NCBI GenBank assembly: GCA_017430325.1
Contig: JAFRNE010000010.1
Coordinates: 1-64,000 of the forward strand
Origin: Eubacterium sp.
GTDB taxonomy: Bacteria > Bacillota > Clostridia > Lachnospirales > Lachnospiraceae
Length of the DNA stretch: 64,000 bases
Reading direction: 5' to 3'
Shown: in pieces, positions 35,126 through 43,959 of the stretch
Numbering within the stretch: the first letter of the stretch is position 1
Layout of the letters: each line of letters opens with the position of its first letter
Made by a program: the position numbers and the translations under genes
The notes under the pieces: model-generated
The model's input: the letters and a program-made list of their open reading frames with translations, nothing else
Told to the model about the DNA's origin: nothing
Databases searched by the model: none

Positions 35126-37415
35126 CTTCTTTTCTCCTGAAATAATAGAGACTTGCGGCACCGTCGCCATATATCTTATCCGTTACAAAACCAATATTCA
35201 TAAGCTCGTCGCCCCTGTAGCTTCTGCCGTCCGGGAGACTGTAAAGCGCATCCGGACAGAGACCTTTCAGCTTAACCTTTTCAGATCTGGTATTTGCATT
35301 TCCTCTTGCCTGCACATAGGTCATAAGTGCTTCAGAGCCGTCCTTTGAAACAACCATCCACGAATATGATGTATTATCGCTGCTTCTCTTAACCAGTCTG
35401 TTACTGCTTATAAGTCTGTAATAATCACCCTCTCTTACGAGGTCGTTATATTTATGATACATCTCGATCTGAGCTGCGATCTCTGAAAGCTCATCTTCAC
35501 TGACTCTGTTGATATCCATCTCATAACCGAAGGTTCCCGCAAGCGCAACATAGCCTCTCGTCTTAAGATCGGTCGTTCTTCCAACTATATGATTAGGACA
35601 GATGCTGACATGAGCGCCGATGACCGATAACGGATAGATAAGCGCTGTTCCTTCCTGTATAGCAAGTCTTTCGATAGCGTCCGTATCATCCGAGCACCAG
35701 ATCTGAGGGCTGAAATACATCATTCCCGGATCAAATCTTCCGCCTCCTGAAGTACAGTTTTCAAGCAGAAGATCAGGATACTCACTGATAAGTCTCTCCT
35801 GCAGCTCATAAACCGCAAGCATATATCTGTGATGGAATTCTCCGCCTCTTGTGGTGATGCTTCCCACGTCTGTAAGAGGACGGTTCATATCCCACTTGAT
35901 GTATCTTATATTTGCTTCTTTAAGAATGTCTGATATCTGCTCAAATATGCAGTCTCTTACCTCTTTTCTTGTTATATCCAGAACAAACTGATTTCTGCAT
36001 TCTGAAGGTTTTCTGCCCGGTATCTGTATTGCATAATCCGGATGTGCTCTGAAGAGATCCGAATCCGGTGAGATCATCTCAGGCTCGAACCAGATACCCA
36101 TCTCAAGACCGATATCATTTATCTTTTTGCAGAGTCCTCCGACACCATTCGGAAGCTTCCTTCTGTCCACCTTCCAGTCGCCGAGAGAGCAGTTATCGCT
36201 GTCTCGCTTTCCAAACCAGCCATCGTCCATTACAAGCATCTCAATTCCGGCCTTCTTAGCTGTCTCTGCAAGCTTAAGCAGCTTCTCTTCATTGAAATCA
36301 AAGTAAGTTGCTTCCCAGTTATTCAGAAGTACCGGTCTCTTTTTATGCAGATATTTACTCCTGATAAGATGCTTTCTTATCACCTCATGGAAGCTGTTTG
36401 TCATATCTCCGAGACCTTCCGAAGAATAGACCATTATCACCTCAGGGGCGGTAAAGCTCTCCCCTGCCTTAAGCTCCCAGGAGAAGTTATTCGGATTGAT
36501 ACCCATATTTATGCGGAGCATATCATGCTGTGTTCTTTCAGCTTCAGCAAGGAAACTGCCCGAATAAACAAAGCTCAGTGCAAGCACCTCGCCGCTGTTT
36601 TCCGTGCAGTCCGGCGACACAAATGCAGCAAAAGGATGTTCCTGATGTGAAGATATTCCGCGGCTTGAAGAAATACTTGTGGTTCCGTGGCCGATCACTC
36701 TTCTGTCAGGGATCCTCTCTCTTGCCCAGGAACCATGAAGAGTTATTATCTCCTTATCCTCATAAGGCATCTCAAGAGACGCGCTCATTATCTTCTCGAT
36801 GTATATTTTCTTAGCATCATCGGACTGCGCATCATTCACGCCTGCCGATTGCACATCATTCACGCCTGCCGCCTGCGCATTATCTCCTGCTGTCTCACCA
36901 TCTGCCAGCTCAACCCTTACACTTCTCGTAACTGCATCGATGCCTTCAAATACACTGTAGGTCAGTACCACCTTCAGCCCCAGGACCTCATCCACAAGCT
37001 CGATATCAAGGGAACAGCTGTCCTCCTCGGTTCCGAAGGTCGCAGGAAGTCCCGGAAGAGCCTTCTTGCCCTTGTAAATATTATAGGAACTGTATTTCAG
37101 CTCACCGCCGTAAAATCCATCATTATTCTTTACTACCAGCGGACAGGCTCTGAAATCTCCCGTACCGCTTATGCTATATTCAAAAGGAAATCCATCCATA
37201 AAGGTGCATTTATCTCCCGGCTTACCGGCAAGATAAGTGTAATCACCCATTCTAAGGCTTGAGAGCCCCGGTGCACTTCCCAGTTTTTTTCCAAAGTAAA
37301 CATGGCCGAGATAACCGTTCACCACAGCCATAACATAGGATGCCTTCTTTGTCTGAATAAGAAAGCTCATATCCTTTTCATCAAAATATATTCCAAAATC
37401 TTTTCCGTCAGTCAT
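35115..37415 (-). CDS. alpha-galactosidase, GH36
   Basis: This 766-residue cytoplasmic enzyme should remove alpha-1,6-galactose from galactomannan oligosaccharides. It has the N-terminal beta-supersandwich (1-340), the barrel and the C-terminal beta domain. The catalytic motifs are intact: Asp509 in YIKWDMNRP (nucleophile) and Asp576 in IWCSDDTDA (acid/base), together with MDDGWFG and ENCTSGGGRFD. The length is near the family norm. An unusual insert at residues 173-202 contains the tandem octapeptides AGVNDVQS and AGVNDAQS, encoded by a DNA direct repeat near 36.8-36.9 kb. The start is ATG at 37415 behind GAGGAAAT, right after a terminator-like hairpin. Confidence 0.93.
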   Translation of the reverse strand: MTDGKDFGIYFDEKDMSFLIQTKKASYVMAVVNGYLGHVYFGKKLGSAPGLSSLRMGDYTYLAGKPGDKCTFMDGFPFEYSISGTGDFRACPLVVKNNDGFYGGELKYSSYNIYKGKKALPGLPATFGTEEDSCSLDIELVDEVLGLKVVLTYSVFEGIDAVTRSVRVELADGETAGDNAQAAGVNDVQSAGVNDAQSDDAKKIYIEKIMSASLEMPYEDKEIITLHGSWARERIPDRRVIGHGTTSISSSRGISSHQEHPFAAFVSPDCTENSGEVLALSFVYSGSFLAEAERTQHDMLRINMGINPNNFSWELKAGESFTAPEVIMVYSSEGLGDMTNSFHEVIRKHLIRSKYLHKKRPVLLNNWEATYFDFNEEKLLKLAETAKKAGIEMLVMDDGWFGKRDSDNCSLGDWKVDRRKLPNGVGGLCKKINDIGLEMGIWFEPEMISPDSDLFRAHPDYAIQIPGRKPSECRNQFVLDITRKEVRDCIFEQISDILKEANIRYIKWDMNRPLTDVGSITTRGGEFHHRYMLAVYELQERLISEYPDLLLENCTSGGGRFDPGMMYFSPQIWCSDDTDAIERLAIQEGTALIYPLSVIGAHVSICPNHIVGRTTDLKTRGYVALAGTFGYEMDINRVSEDELSEIAAQIEMYHKYNDLVREGDYYRLISSNRLVKRSSDNTSYSWMVVSKDGSEALMTYVQARGNANTRSEKVKLKGLCPDALYSLPDGRSYRGDELMNIGFVTDKIYGDGAASLYYFRRKEDEL

Positions 37416-37427
37416 ATTATTTCCTCG

Positions 37428-37517
37428 TATAAAAACGGCCGGACATATTCCATCTTCCAGATATCGGAATATATCCGACCGCTATATCATTCATGAGATC
37501 ACCAGGGGTTAGTGATC
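37428..37517 (-). terminator. two hairpins with a T tract between GH130 and GH36
   Basis: A small stem GATCAC / GTGATC (37497-37502 and 37512-37517) is followed by a strong 16-base stem (37436-37451 and 37466-37481) and TTTTTATA on the minus strand. It looks like a rho-independent terminator only 20 bases ahead of the GH36 start. GH36-CE2-CE17 would then depend on read-through or on a promoter that I cannot see. Confidence 0.7.
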
Positions 37518-37523
37518 ATCATA

Positions 37524-38549
37524 CTATCTTATACCGATCTCAGTATCATCAGAGCGTACAACGCTATGTGCCTTGATATAATCGACTATCTCATCGACCT
37601 TTGTAAATGCGAGTCCGACATAGCTGTCAGCGCATCCGTAGTAAAGTGCTATCCTGCCTGTTGCCGAATCATGAATTGTTGCACATGGGAAGCATACATT
37701 AGGAACAAAGCCTCTTTCCTCGTACCACTCTTCAGGAGTGAGAAGGAAGTTCTCGCAGCGGTATTTTACTACCGAAGGATTGTCAATATCCAGGATAGCT
37801 CCGCCTATTGAATAAACATAACCATTGCAGGTTCCGCTAACACCATGATAGAAGAGCAGCCAGCCCTCTGTTGTCTCGATAGGAGCAGCACCGCCGCCTA
37901 TCTTGAGGGATTCCCACCATTCCTGGCTTCTGCTCATAACATGTCTGTGCTTGCCCCAGTATGTCATATCAGGGCTTTCTGAAAGGAAGATATCACCGAA
38001 AGGTGTATGTCCGCTGTCAGAAGGACGTGAAAGCATCACGTAATTTCCATTGATCCTTCTTGGGAAAAGTACTGCATTTCTGTTGAATGGGATAAATGGA
38101 TTGTCAAGTCTTGTAAAGGTCTTGAAGTCAGTTGTCTTAGCAAGTCCGATAGAAGCGCCGTAGAAATCCTGGCACCACATCATGTAATAGGTATCCTCTA
38201 CCTTAACAAGTCTTGGATCGTAAGCATATATAGGCTGGAATGGCTCTCCTGCCTCGTTAACAAAATGTATTTTCTCTTCATCGATATTCCAGTTGATACC
38301 ATCATCACTTCTTCCGAAGTAGATCATTGAAATACCGTTTCTCTGCTCGCCCCTGAATACTCCAACAAACTTTCCTTCATAAGGAATAACTGCACTGTTG
38401 AATATTCTTGCTACACTTTCAACCGGATTACGATTGATAATAGGATTTTCCTTATATCTCCAGATTGGGGCCCCTTTAAGTACTCCTTCAGGCCTGTCCT
38501 GCCAAGGCATATTTGGCACTTCAGGGCTGATCATCTTAACATCACCCAT
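37524..38549 (-). CDS. beta-1,4-mannooligosaccharide phosphorylase, GH130 (subfamily 2-like)
   Basis: This 341-residue cytoplasmic enzyme should phosphorolyse beta-1,4-mannooligosaccharides from the non-reducing end, releasing mannose-1-phosphate. The five-bladed propeller motifs are present, with the conserved proton donor Asp111 in AYDPRLVK, the phosphate-binding region RRINGNY and SRPSDSGHTPFGD, and IGGGAAPI. The length matches subfamily 2. The start is ATG at 38549 behind AAGGAG. It lies 11 bases after the DUF624 gene and belongs to the operon that begins at 42.8 kb. A second GH130 of subfamily 1 type is at 62.7 kb, so both steps of the known mannan phosphorolytic route are encoded. Confidence 0.9.
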   Translation of the reverse strand: MGDVKMISPEVPNMPWQDRPEGVLKGAPIWRYKENPIINRNPVESVARIFNSAVIPYEGKFVGVFRGEQRNGISMIYFGRSDDGINWNIDEEKIHFVNEAGEPFQPIYAYDPRLVKVEDTYYMMWCQDFYGASIGLAKTTDFKTFTRLDNPFIPFNRNAVLFPRRINGNYVMLSRPSDSGHTPFGDIFLSESPDMTYWGKHRHVMSRSQEWWESLKIGGGAAPIETTEGWLLFYHGVSGTCNGYVYSIGGAILDIDNPSVVKYRCENFLLTPEEWYEERGFVPNVCFPCATIHDSATGRIALYYGCADSYVGLAFTKVDEIVDYIKAHSVVRSDDTEIGIR

Positions 38550-38560
38550 TTTTATTCTCC

Positions 38561-39250
38561 TTATTTATTTTTAGTTTTACCGTCTTTAGATTTCAGACTG
38601 AAAATACTGCCCGGCTTCTGGTTGTACCATATATCCTCCTCGGGGCTTCCCTTCTCAGGCTTCTTCATAAAAGCTCTCATAACATATTCCATCGGATATG
38701 TAAGGAAGAAAAATATGATTCCAGGAAGAAATACGATCATCCACGGCATAAGATAAAGCCCCATGCCTGCTATGATAACAGCTATGATGATAGCCGCTGT
38801 GATCGGAAGAAATCTGAAAGCCGAGAAGGCTGACAGTCTGAACAGTTCACGATTTCTCTTGGTAAATCTTGAAAGAAACGGGCAGAAATACACCGAACAT
38901 GAAAGGAATAAGAAGGCTATTCCCACGAGGATGACAAAGAGTGCATCATTTGTCTTGCTCCTGTTATTCCAGACATAGATCACATCCATAACAATGACTG
39001 CGATCACGATGATAAATATTATCACCGGCAGAACTGACTGCTTCAGATTGGCCTTAAAGGATCTGAAGAATTCCTTGAATACATAGCCTGTTTTGTGTCT
39101 GACTACCTTGGCCATCGCGTAGTAAGCCGCTGTCGTGCTTGCAACTATCGTCACGACAGGAAGCGAACATATCAGCCATAGAAGTCCTATAACTATAATG
39201 TCCAGAAGCGTATTCATGAATCTTGAAAATAAACTGTCCGGTGAAAACAA
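38561..39250 (-). CDS. DUF624 (YesL-like) membrane protein
   Basis: This 229-residue protein has about five membrane helices and the YesL family opening FSPDSLFSRFMNTLLDII. YesL proteins sit next to carbohydrate ABC transporters in Firmicutes; their role is unknown. The start appears to be TTG at 39250 behind GGGAGA, which gives the family N-terminus. A similar protein (54898-55599) belongs to the other transport operon. Confidence 0.82.
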   Translation of the reverse strand: MFSPDSLFSRFMNTLLDIIVIGLLWLICSLPVVTIVASTTAAYYAMAKVVRHKTGYVFKEFFRSFKANLKQSVLPVIIFIIVIAVIVMDVIYVWNNRSKTNDALFVILVGIAFLFLSCSVYFCPFLSRFTKRNRELFRLSAFSAFRFLPITAAIIIAVIIAGMGLYLMPWMIVFLPGIIFFFLTYPMEYVMRAFMKKPEKGSPEEDIWYNQKPGSIFSLKSKDGKTKNK

Positions 39251-39341
39251 TTGTCGATTCTCCCTACTCTCTATCTACCTTATTTTAGTTATTTTTCTTG
39301 TTTAAAGCTGTATTTCGGGTTGAAAAAGCCCGCTTTCATAT

Positions 39342-39384
39342 ACACATATAGCCTACGCCATACAAATAGCGCAGGCTACATATG
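39342..39384 (-). other. strong stem-loop between binding-protein and DUF624 genes
   Basis: TAGCCTACGC / GCGCAGGCTA, extended by ACATAT-type pairs, form a stem of about 17 bp without a T run. A stem at this place may protect the abundant binding-protein message, as in other sugar ABC operons. Confidence 0.5.
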
Positions 39385-39418
39385 TTAGTTCTATAGTATT
39401 AAGTATGATCAGTCAAGA

Positions 39419-40837
39419 TTATTTAAACAGATCATCAAGGAATGACTGAACAGTATTCTTATAACTCTCCTGGAACTGTGCTGCTGTCATAGTACCATCG
39501 AGAAGCTGAGGAATTGCCTCATTAAGCTCTGAACTTGTATTCCAGAAGTCAAGAGTTACAGCTTCACCAACATAGTACATAACATCATAGTTCTCTTCTG
39601 TGAAAGAGTTATCATGCCACCACTCATTTACCCAGTCACGAAGCTCGAAATCATCCTCATACCAGTTCTGATAATCAGAGAATGCTGAGTATACAAGGTA
39701 TGGATTCTCAACTCCGACAGGGATCATGTAGTAGTTAAGATCGCCTGCGTTCTTGCGTGGGTTTGTTTCCTGGTTTCCTGAAGGACCGATTGGGAATGGA
39801 GCCCAGATCTGCTCGAATCCTACATCGTCATCACCATCAGCGATCCATGCTGCTGTGATCCAGCAAGCTACTGAACCATCCTGATATGCAAGGTGGTTAG
39901 CGTTGAAGTCATCAACGTTCCATGGCTTAGCAACATGATCAACATTGTACATCTTGTAGATGAAATCAAGAACTTCTCCAACTTCCTTACTTGAAAGGTT
40001 CTCAGTTGCTGTAGAAGCGATCTGTGTACCGTTACTCATTGTAAGTCCGTTGATAAGGAAGTCATAACGTGCGCCGTAACCATAAACATCTGTTACACCG
40101 TCGCCGTCAGAATCCTTTGTAAGCGCAAGGAGATATTCTCTCCACTTATCCCATGTCCACTCGCCCTTAGCGTAAAGGTCATTAGGATTCTCAAGACCTG
40201 CATCCTCAAGCATCTGCTTATTGAAAGCGAGACAGTATGCACCTGCCGGAACATCCTCACCACCTACAACGCCCATCAGATAAGTTCCTTCGAATGGAAG
40301 GTTAACAGGCTTAAGGTAATTCTGGTTTGTGAACAGATCACAATCTGCAGGAAGAACTTCCTCAAGATTCTGAACATATCCGTTTGCTACTGCCGGAACA
40401 CCGATTGATGAGTTTACAAGGTAAATATCACAGTCAGGCTTTCCTGCAAGAATTGAGTTGTTGATAGACTCCTGAATTCCGTCATATGTAAGGTTTACAT
40501 ACTCGATCTTAACGTTGTATTTCTCTTCAACTCTCTTAAGAGCGTCGAAATGCTTCTGTGCAAGCTCTTCATCTGATACAGATGGGTCAGCGTAGATGTC
40601 TGCATCATTACTGCCGTAGTACATATCCCACCATGTACCGATCTTTATTGTTCTTCCGCCACCATCGAGGTTTGGCTCTCCTGTATTACCACCCTCTGTG
40701 GTACCTTCTGTTGTAGCGTCTGAAGCGCCTGTTGTTTTATCATCGTCTTTCTTGTCGTCATCTTTTCCGCAGGCAGCCATCGATAATGTCATAACAGCTG
40801 CAAGGCTTAAAGCGGCAAGTTTTTTAAGCTTTCTCAT
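39419..40837 (-). CDS. sugar ABC transporter substrate-binding lipoprotein
   Basis: This 472-residue surface lipoprotein of the extracellular solute-binding (cluster B, type 1) family should capture mannooligosaccharides for import. The signal peptide ends in a lipobox MAAC, and a Lys/Asp/Thr/Gly linker follows to about residue 65. The binding fold spans the rest; visible blocks are GTWWDMYYG, DIYLVNSSIG and YLMGVVGGED, with many Trp and Tyr residues that could stack on sugars (WTWDKWREYL, WYEDDFELRDW). ATG at 40837 is 10 bases from GGAGG; a TTG three codons earlier is too close to it. It follows the triple-repeat lipoprotein gene. The nearest permeases are at 42.9-44.9 kb. Confidence 0.9.
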   Translation of the reverse strand: MRKLKKLAALSLAAVMTLSMAACGKDDDKKDDDKTTGASDATTEGTTEGGNTGEPNLDGGGRTIKIGTWWDMYYGSNDADIYADPSVSDEELAQKHFDALKRVEEKYNVKIEYVNLTYDGIQESINNSILAGKPDCDIYLVNSSIGVPAVANGYVQNLEEVLPADCDLFTNQNYLKPVNLPFEGTYLMGVVGGEDVPAGAYCLAFNKQMLEDAGLENPNDLYAKGEWTWDKWREYLLALTKDSDGDGVTDVYGYGARYDFLINGLTMSNGTQIASTATENLSSKEVGEVLDFIYKMYNVDHVAKPWNVDDFNANHLAYQDGSVACWITAAWIADGDDDVGFEQIWAPFPIGPSGNQETNPRKNAGDLNYYMIPVGVENPYLVYSAFSDYQNWYEDDFELRDWVNEWWHDNSFTEENYDVMYYVGEAVTLDFWNTSSELNEAIPQLLDGTMTAAQFQESYKNTVQSFLDDLFK

Positions 40838-40855
40838 TAAATTCAAACCTCCTCA

Positions 40856-42763
40856 TTATTTAACAGTCATGATAGCTGCTGATGTAACTTCCCATGCTGT
40901 AGATGCTTCGAACTGGATCACATTGCCCCACTTAGAAACGTCATCACCACAATACTGTGCGATCATCTCGTAAGGGATCTGGCATGAAGAACCATCAAAG
41001 AGTGCATAACCCTGTCCTGATCCATCATAATCACCAACACCGACTCTCATCCAGCCTGCTTCTGCACCCGGCATTACGATCCAGATCTCGCCTGATTCAG
41101 ACTTGTAAGAGATACTGATAACTGATCCCGGCTGAAGTGCTGCGATCTGCTCTTCTGTAAGTTCAACACCGTTCTGAGCCCATCCTGCGCCGCTTACTGC
41201 TGCACCAAGATCAACCTTAGCATTAACCGGCTTAACTTCTGCTGCAGGTCCTACACGAACGCCTGTAACTTCCCAAGCCCCGTCAGACTCGCACTGCATC
41301 ATTGAGCCCCACTTAGAAACATCATCACCACAATACTCTGCGATCTGCTCGTATGTGATATAACACTTTGCGCCATCCTGAACTGCATAGCCCTGTCCTG
41401 ATCCGTCTGCGTCACCAACGCCGACTCTCATCCAGCCTGCTTCTGCTTCGTTCATAACTATCCACATGTTGCCTGTCTCTGACTTGTAAGAAATCTCTAC
41501 AACTGCACCAGGAACAAGTGCTGCTGTAACCTCAGGTGTGAATGCGACACCGTTCTGTGCCCATCCTGCTCCACTAACCTGGAAGCCTGCGAAATCAACT
41601 GCACCCTGTGCAATTGCGTAATGAGGAGCTGCCTGTCCAACCTTGATAGATGTAACTTCCCAAGCTCCATCAGACTCACACTGCATTCTTGCGCCCCACT
41701 TAGAAACATCGTCTCCAAGTACTGCTGCAAGCTGTTCAAATGTGATCTGAACTGTATTTCCTGAGTTATTTGTATATGCGTACTGCTGACCTGAACCATC
41801 ATAGTCACCAACGCCGACTCTCATCCAGCCTGCTTCAGAATCAGGCATTACCAGCCACATATGACCTGTCTCTGACTTGTATGAGATCTCAACTATCGAA
41901 CCAGGAACAAGTGCATCGATGATGTTCTGTGGCATCTCGAAACCATCCTGAGCCCATCCGGCACCCTTAACCTGGAAGCCTGCAAAATCAACCGCCTTCT
42001 GAAGTCCGTAAAGATTTGATCTGTCAACTCCTGAGCCAAAGCCTGCAGGGTTTCCGAATGCCGCTGAAGAATCAGCTGTAAGTGTAGCTCCTGATGCATC
42101 CAGGAAAGCTATATTATCGATATAAATATTCTGTGCTGTAGGTGCATTGTCAGTTTCCTTAGAGATAATGATGTAATTATCCTTTCCTGCTACAAAACCT
42201 GCACCGCTTACATCAAATGTTGCTGTCTTAGGATTTGCTGTGTCAAGATATACTGACCATGCATTTCCCTTTACTTCGCTGTTGCTCTCACCTGTGTATG
42301 AATAGATGAGACCGCTTGATGCGTAGAACTTTCCGCTGCCGTCCGGATTCTCTGTTCCGATATCGAGAACGATGGAAGAAAGCTTTTCTACATCATCCCC
42401 CAGAAGTGCACTTACGTTTATAGCTATAAACATATTGCCGCCTTCTGTATTTGTAACCTTAAGTGCCTTTGATCCCGCGAAGTCTGCAATTGAAAGCTCA
42501 GACTTATCTCTACCGCTTTCGGTGCTAACTGCCACGAAATCAAACTTTTCATCCTCGAAGTCTACACTTGCAAGTACTTCCTGTGGTGCCTCTGTAGTTG
42601 CTTCGGTCGTGCTGTCATCAGCTGATGTCGCCTCTGTGGTAACCTCCTCTGACTTGGCGGTGGTATCTTCCTTCTTATCATCATCCTTTCCACAGGATGT
42701 AAGAGAAAGTGCCATGGCAGAAGCCAGAAGAACAGAAGCTGCTCTTGATTTTACCTTTTTCAC
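40856..42763 (-). CDS. surface lipoprotein with three carbohydrate-binding-like repeats
   Basis: I do not recognise the repeat as a named module. This 635-residue lipoprotein has a lipobox LTSC (Cys24), a Thr/Glu/Ser linker to residue 62, and a beta-sandwich (about 63-235) ending in a YIDNIAFLD strand typical of carbohydrate-binding modules. Three repeats of about 120 residues follow, at 258-377, 389-506 and 517-635. Each has GAGWAQ, ISYKSE.G..W.VM, AGWMRVGVGD.DGSGQ and DDVSKWG, ending in WEVT. The fixed Trp and aromatic residues suggest sugar binding. It shows no catalytic motif. It probably holds mannan at the surface near the binding protein. The start is GTG at 42763 behind AAGGAGG. It is the first gene after a promoter carrying two candidate operators. 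Confidence 0.75.
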   Translation of the reverse strand: MKKVKSRAASVLLASAMALSLTSCGKDDDKKEDTTAKSEEVTTEATSADDSTTEATTEAPQEVLASVDFEDEKFDFVAVSTESGRDKSELSIADFAGSKALKVTNTEGGNMFIAINVSALLGDDVEKLSSIVLDIGTENPDGSGKFYASSGLIYSYTGESNSEVKGNAWSVYLDTANPKTATFDVSGAGFVAGKDNYIIISKETDNAPTAQNIYIDNIAFLDASGATLTADSSAAFGNPAGFGSGVDRSNLYGLQKAVDFAGFQVKGAGWAQDGFEMPQNIIDALVPGSIVEISYKSETGHMWLVMPDSEAGWMRVGVGDYDGSGQQYAYTNNSGNTVQITFEQLAAVLGDDVSKWGARMQCESDGAWEVTSIKVGQAAPHYAIAQGAVDFAGFQVSGAGWAQNGVAFTPEVTAALVPGAVVEISYKSETGNMWIVMNEAEAGWMRVGVGDADGSGQGYAVQDGAKCYITYEQIAEYCGDDVSKWGSMMQCESDGAWEVTGVRVGPAAEVKPVNAKVDLGAAVSGAGWAQNGVELTEEQIAALQPGSVISISYKSESGEIWIVMPGAEAGWMRVGVGDYDGSGQGYALFDGSSCQIPYEMIAQYCGDDVSKWGNVIQFEASTAWEVTSAAIMTVK

Positions 42764-42814
42764 TTAAAAACCTCCTTACTACACTCTTTAAGTTTAATTT
42801 AAGTCCCGTTTTGG

Positions 42815-42852
42815 TTTAGCTAAATTTTAACTAAAAACCCTTAAAATGTCAA
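42815..42852 (-). promoter_or_regulatory. promoter with tandem TTTAGCTAAA operators (lipoprotein operon)
   Basis: TTGACA (42847-42852), 17 bp and TAAAAT (42824-42829). The palindrome TTTAGCTAAA (42815-42824) covers the start point, and the near copy TTTAACTAAA (42826-42835) covers the -10; their centres are 11 bp apart. This arrangement suits repression by the LacI protein encoded at 58-59 kb. Confidence 0.7.
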
Positions 42853-42878
42853 TTATTTTTTATCAAAAATAACTATAA

Positions 42879-43943
42879 TTATCCAACAATACCACTTCGT
42901 TCAACGCCTTCGATAAACTGTCTCTGCAGTATGACGTAAATTAAGACTAAAGGCAGCATTATCAATACAATTCCGGCATCCATATAAAGTTCCAGGATGT
43001 TTGGATCGTATATCTTGTATGCGTTGCTGACAGTGCTCTGAAGCGATGCGATTCTTTTACTTAATACAACGGTATCGCTTAAGTTAAAGAGCTTAGCATA
43101 GAAGGTGTCGTTGTACTGCCATACAAGTGAGAAAATAGAAACTGTTATCGCTGCAGGAGTTGCATTTCTGAGCATGATCCTGAAATATGTGTACCATACA
43201 CCTGCTCCGTCAACGAAGGCCGCTTCCTCAATCTCCTTAGGAAGTCCTCTGAAGAACTGGTTAAAGATGTAGATATACAGTCCGGATCTGAGTCCGCAGG
43301 CGAAAAATGTAAGTATATACATAGGATATACTGTTGCGAGCATATTTATGCTCTTGCCTGTGATAAGGCTGATTATTCCGAAGATATCGAAGTTTGCGAA
43401 GGTCATGTACATAGGAAGCATTATCGTATGTGTAGGAATAACTATCATGATAACTACACAGCCGAAGAGCAGCTTCTTAAGTGGGAAATTAAACCTTGCA
43501 AAACCGTAGCCTACCATAGAGCACATAAGTACCTGGATAAGCATGAGGCTTACGGAATAAAGTACAGTCTTGATCATGGTAGATCCGTATTTCAGGACAT
43601 CCCATGCGACCTTGTATTTTTCCACCGTCGGATCCTGCGGTATCATGTAGACCATGGTATTGTAATGGTCTGCATCCGAGAAGAAAGATCTCGAAATGAT
43701 ACCGAGCACCGGACCGATTATTACGTAGGAAATACCTATAAGAACTATCCATCTGAAAAGTCCGAAGATAAAGCCCTTTACACCATCGGTGATCTTACTT
43801 CTGGTATTTATGTCGATCTTTCTGGCGAGGAAGCTTCTTGTATCAACCTCTACCAGGTCATCATCCAAAGAAGACTTTGGAACGATCTTTCTCTGCTCTT
43901 CGCGCTCCGCTTCCATTGCTTCTCTGGTTTTAATCTTAGCCAT
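42879..43943 (-). CDS. carbohydrate ABC transporter permease (MalG/LplC type)
   Basis: This 354-residue inner-membrane permease has six helices and the EAA loop in EEAAFVDGAGVWYTYFRIMLRNATPA, which contacts the ATPase. A hydrophilic N-terminal extension of about 60 residues (many Glu, Arg and Lys) precedes the first helix and is longer than usual. The start is ATG at 43943 behind AAAGGAGG. It is the last gene of the 14-kb operon, 16 bases after its partner permease. The paired binding protein is probably the one at 39.4-40.8 kb. Confidence 0.9.
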   Translation of the reverse strand: MAKIKTREAMEAEREEQRKIVPKSSLDDDLVEVDTRSFLARKIDINTRSKITDGVKGFIFGLFRWIVLIGISYVIIGPVLGIISRSFFSDADHYNTMVYMIPQDPTVEKYKVAWDVLKYGSTMIKTVLYSVSLMLIQVLMCSMVGYGFARFNFPLKKLLFGCVVIMIVIPTHTIMLPMYMTFANFDIFGIISLITGKSINMLATVYPMYILTFFACGLRSGLYIYIFNQFFRGLPKEIEEAAFVDGAGVWYTYFRIMLRNATPAAITVSIFSLVWQYNDTFYAKLFNLSDTVVLSKRIASLQSTVSNAYKIYDPNILELYMDAGIVLIMLPLVLIYVILQRQFIEGVERSGIVG

Positions 43944-43959
43944 GGCTTTACCTCCTTTC

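Noticed and set aside
36825..36900. CRISPR-like direct repeats
   Set aside because: The repeats are in frame inside GH36, code for AGVNDxQS octapeptides and have no unique spacers.
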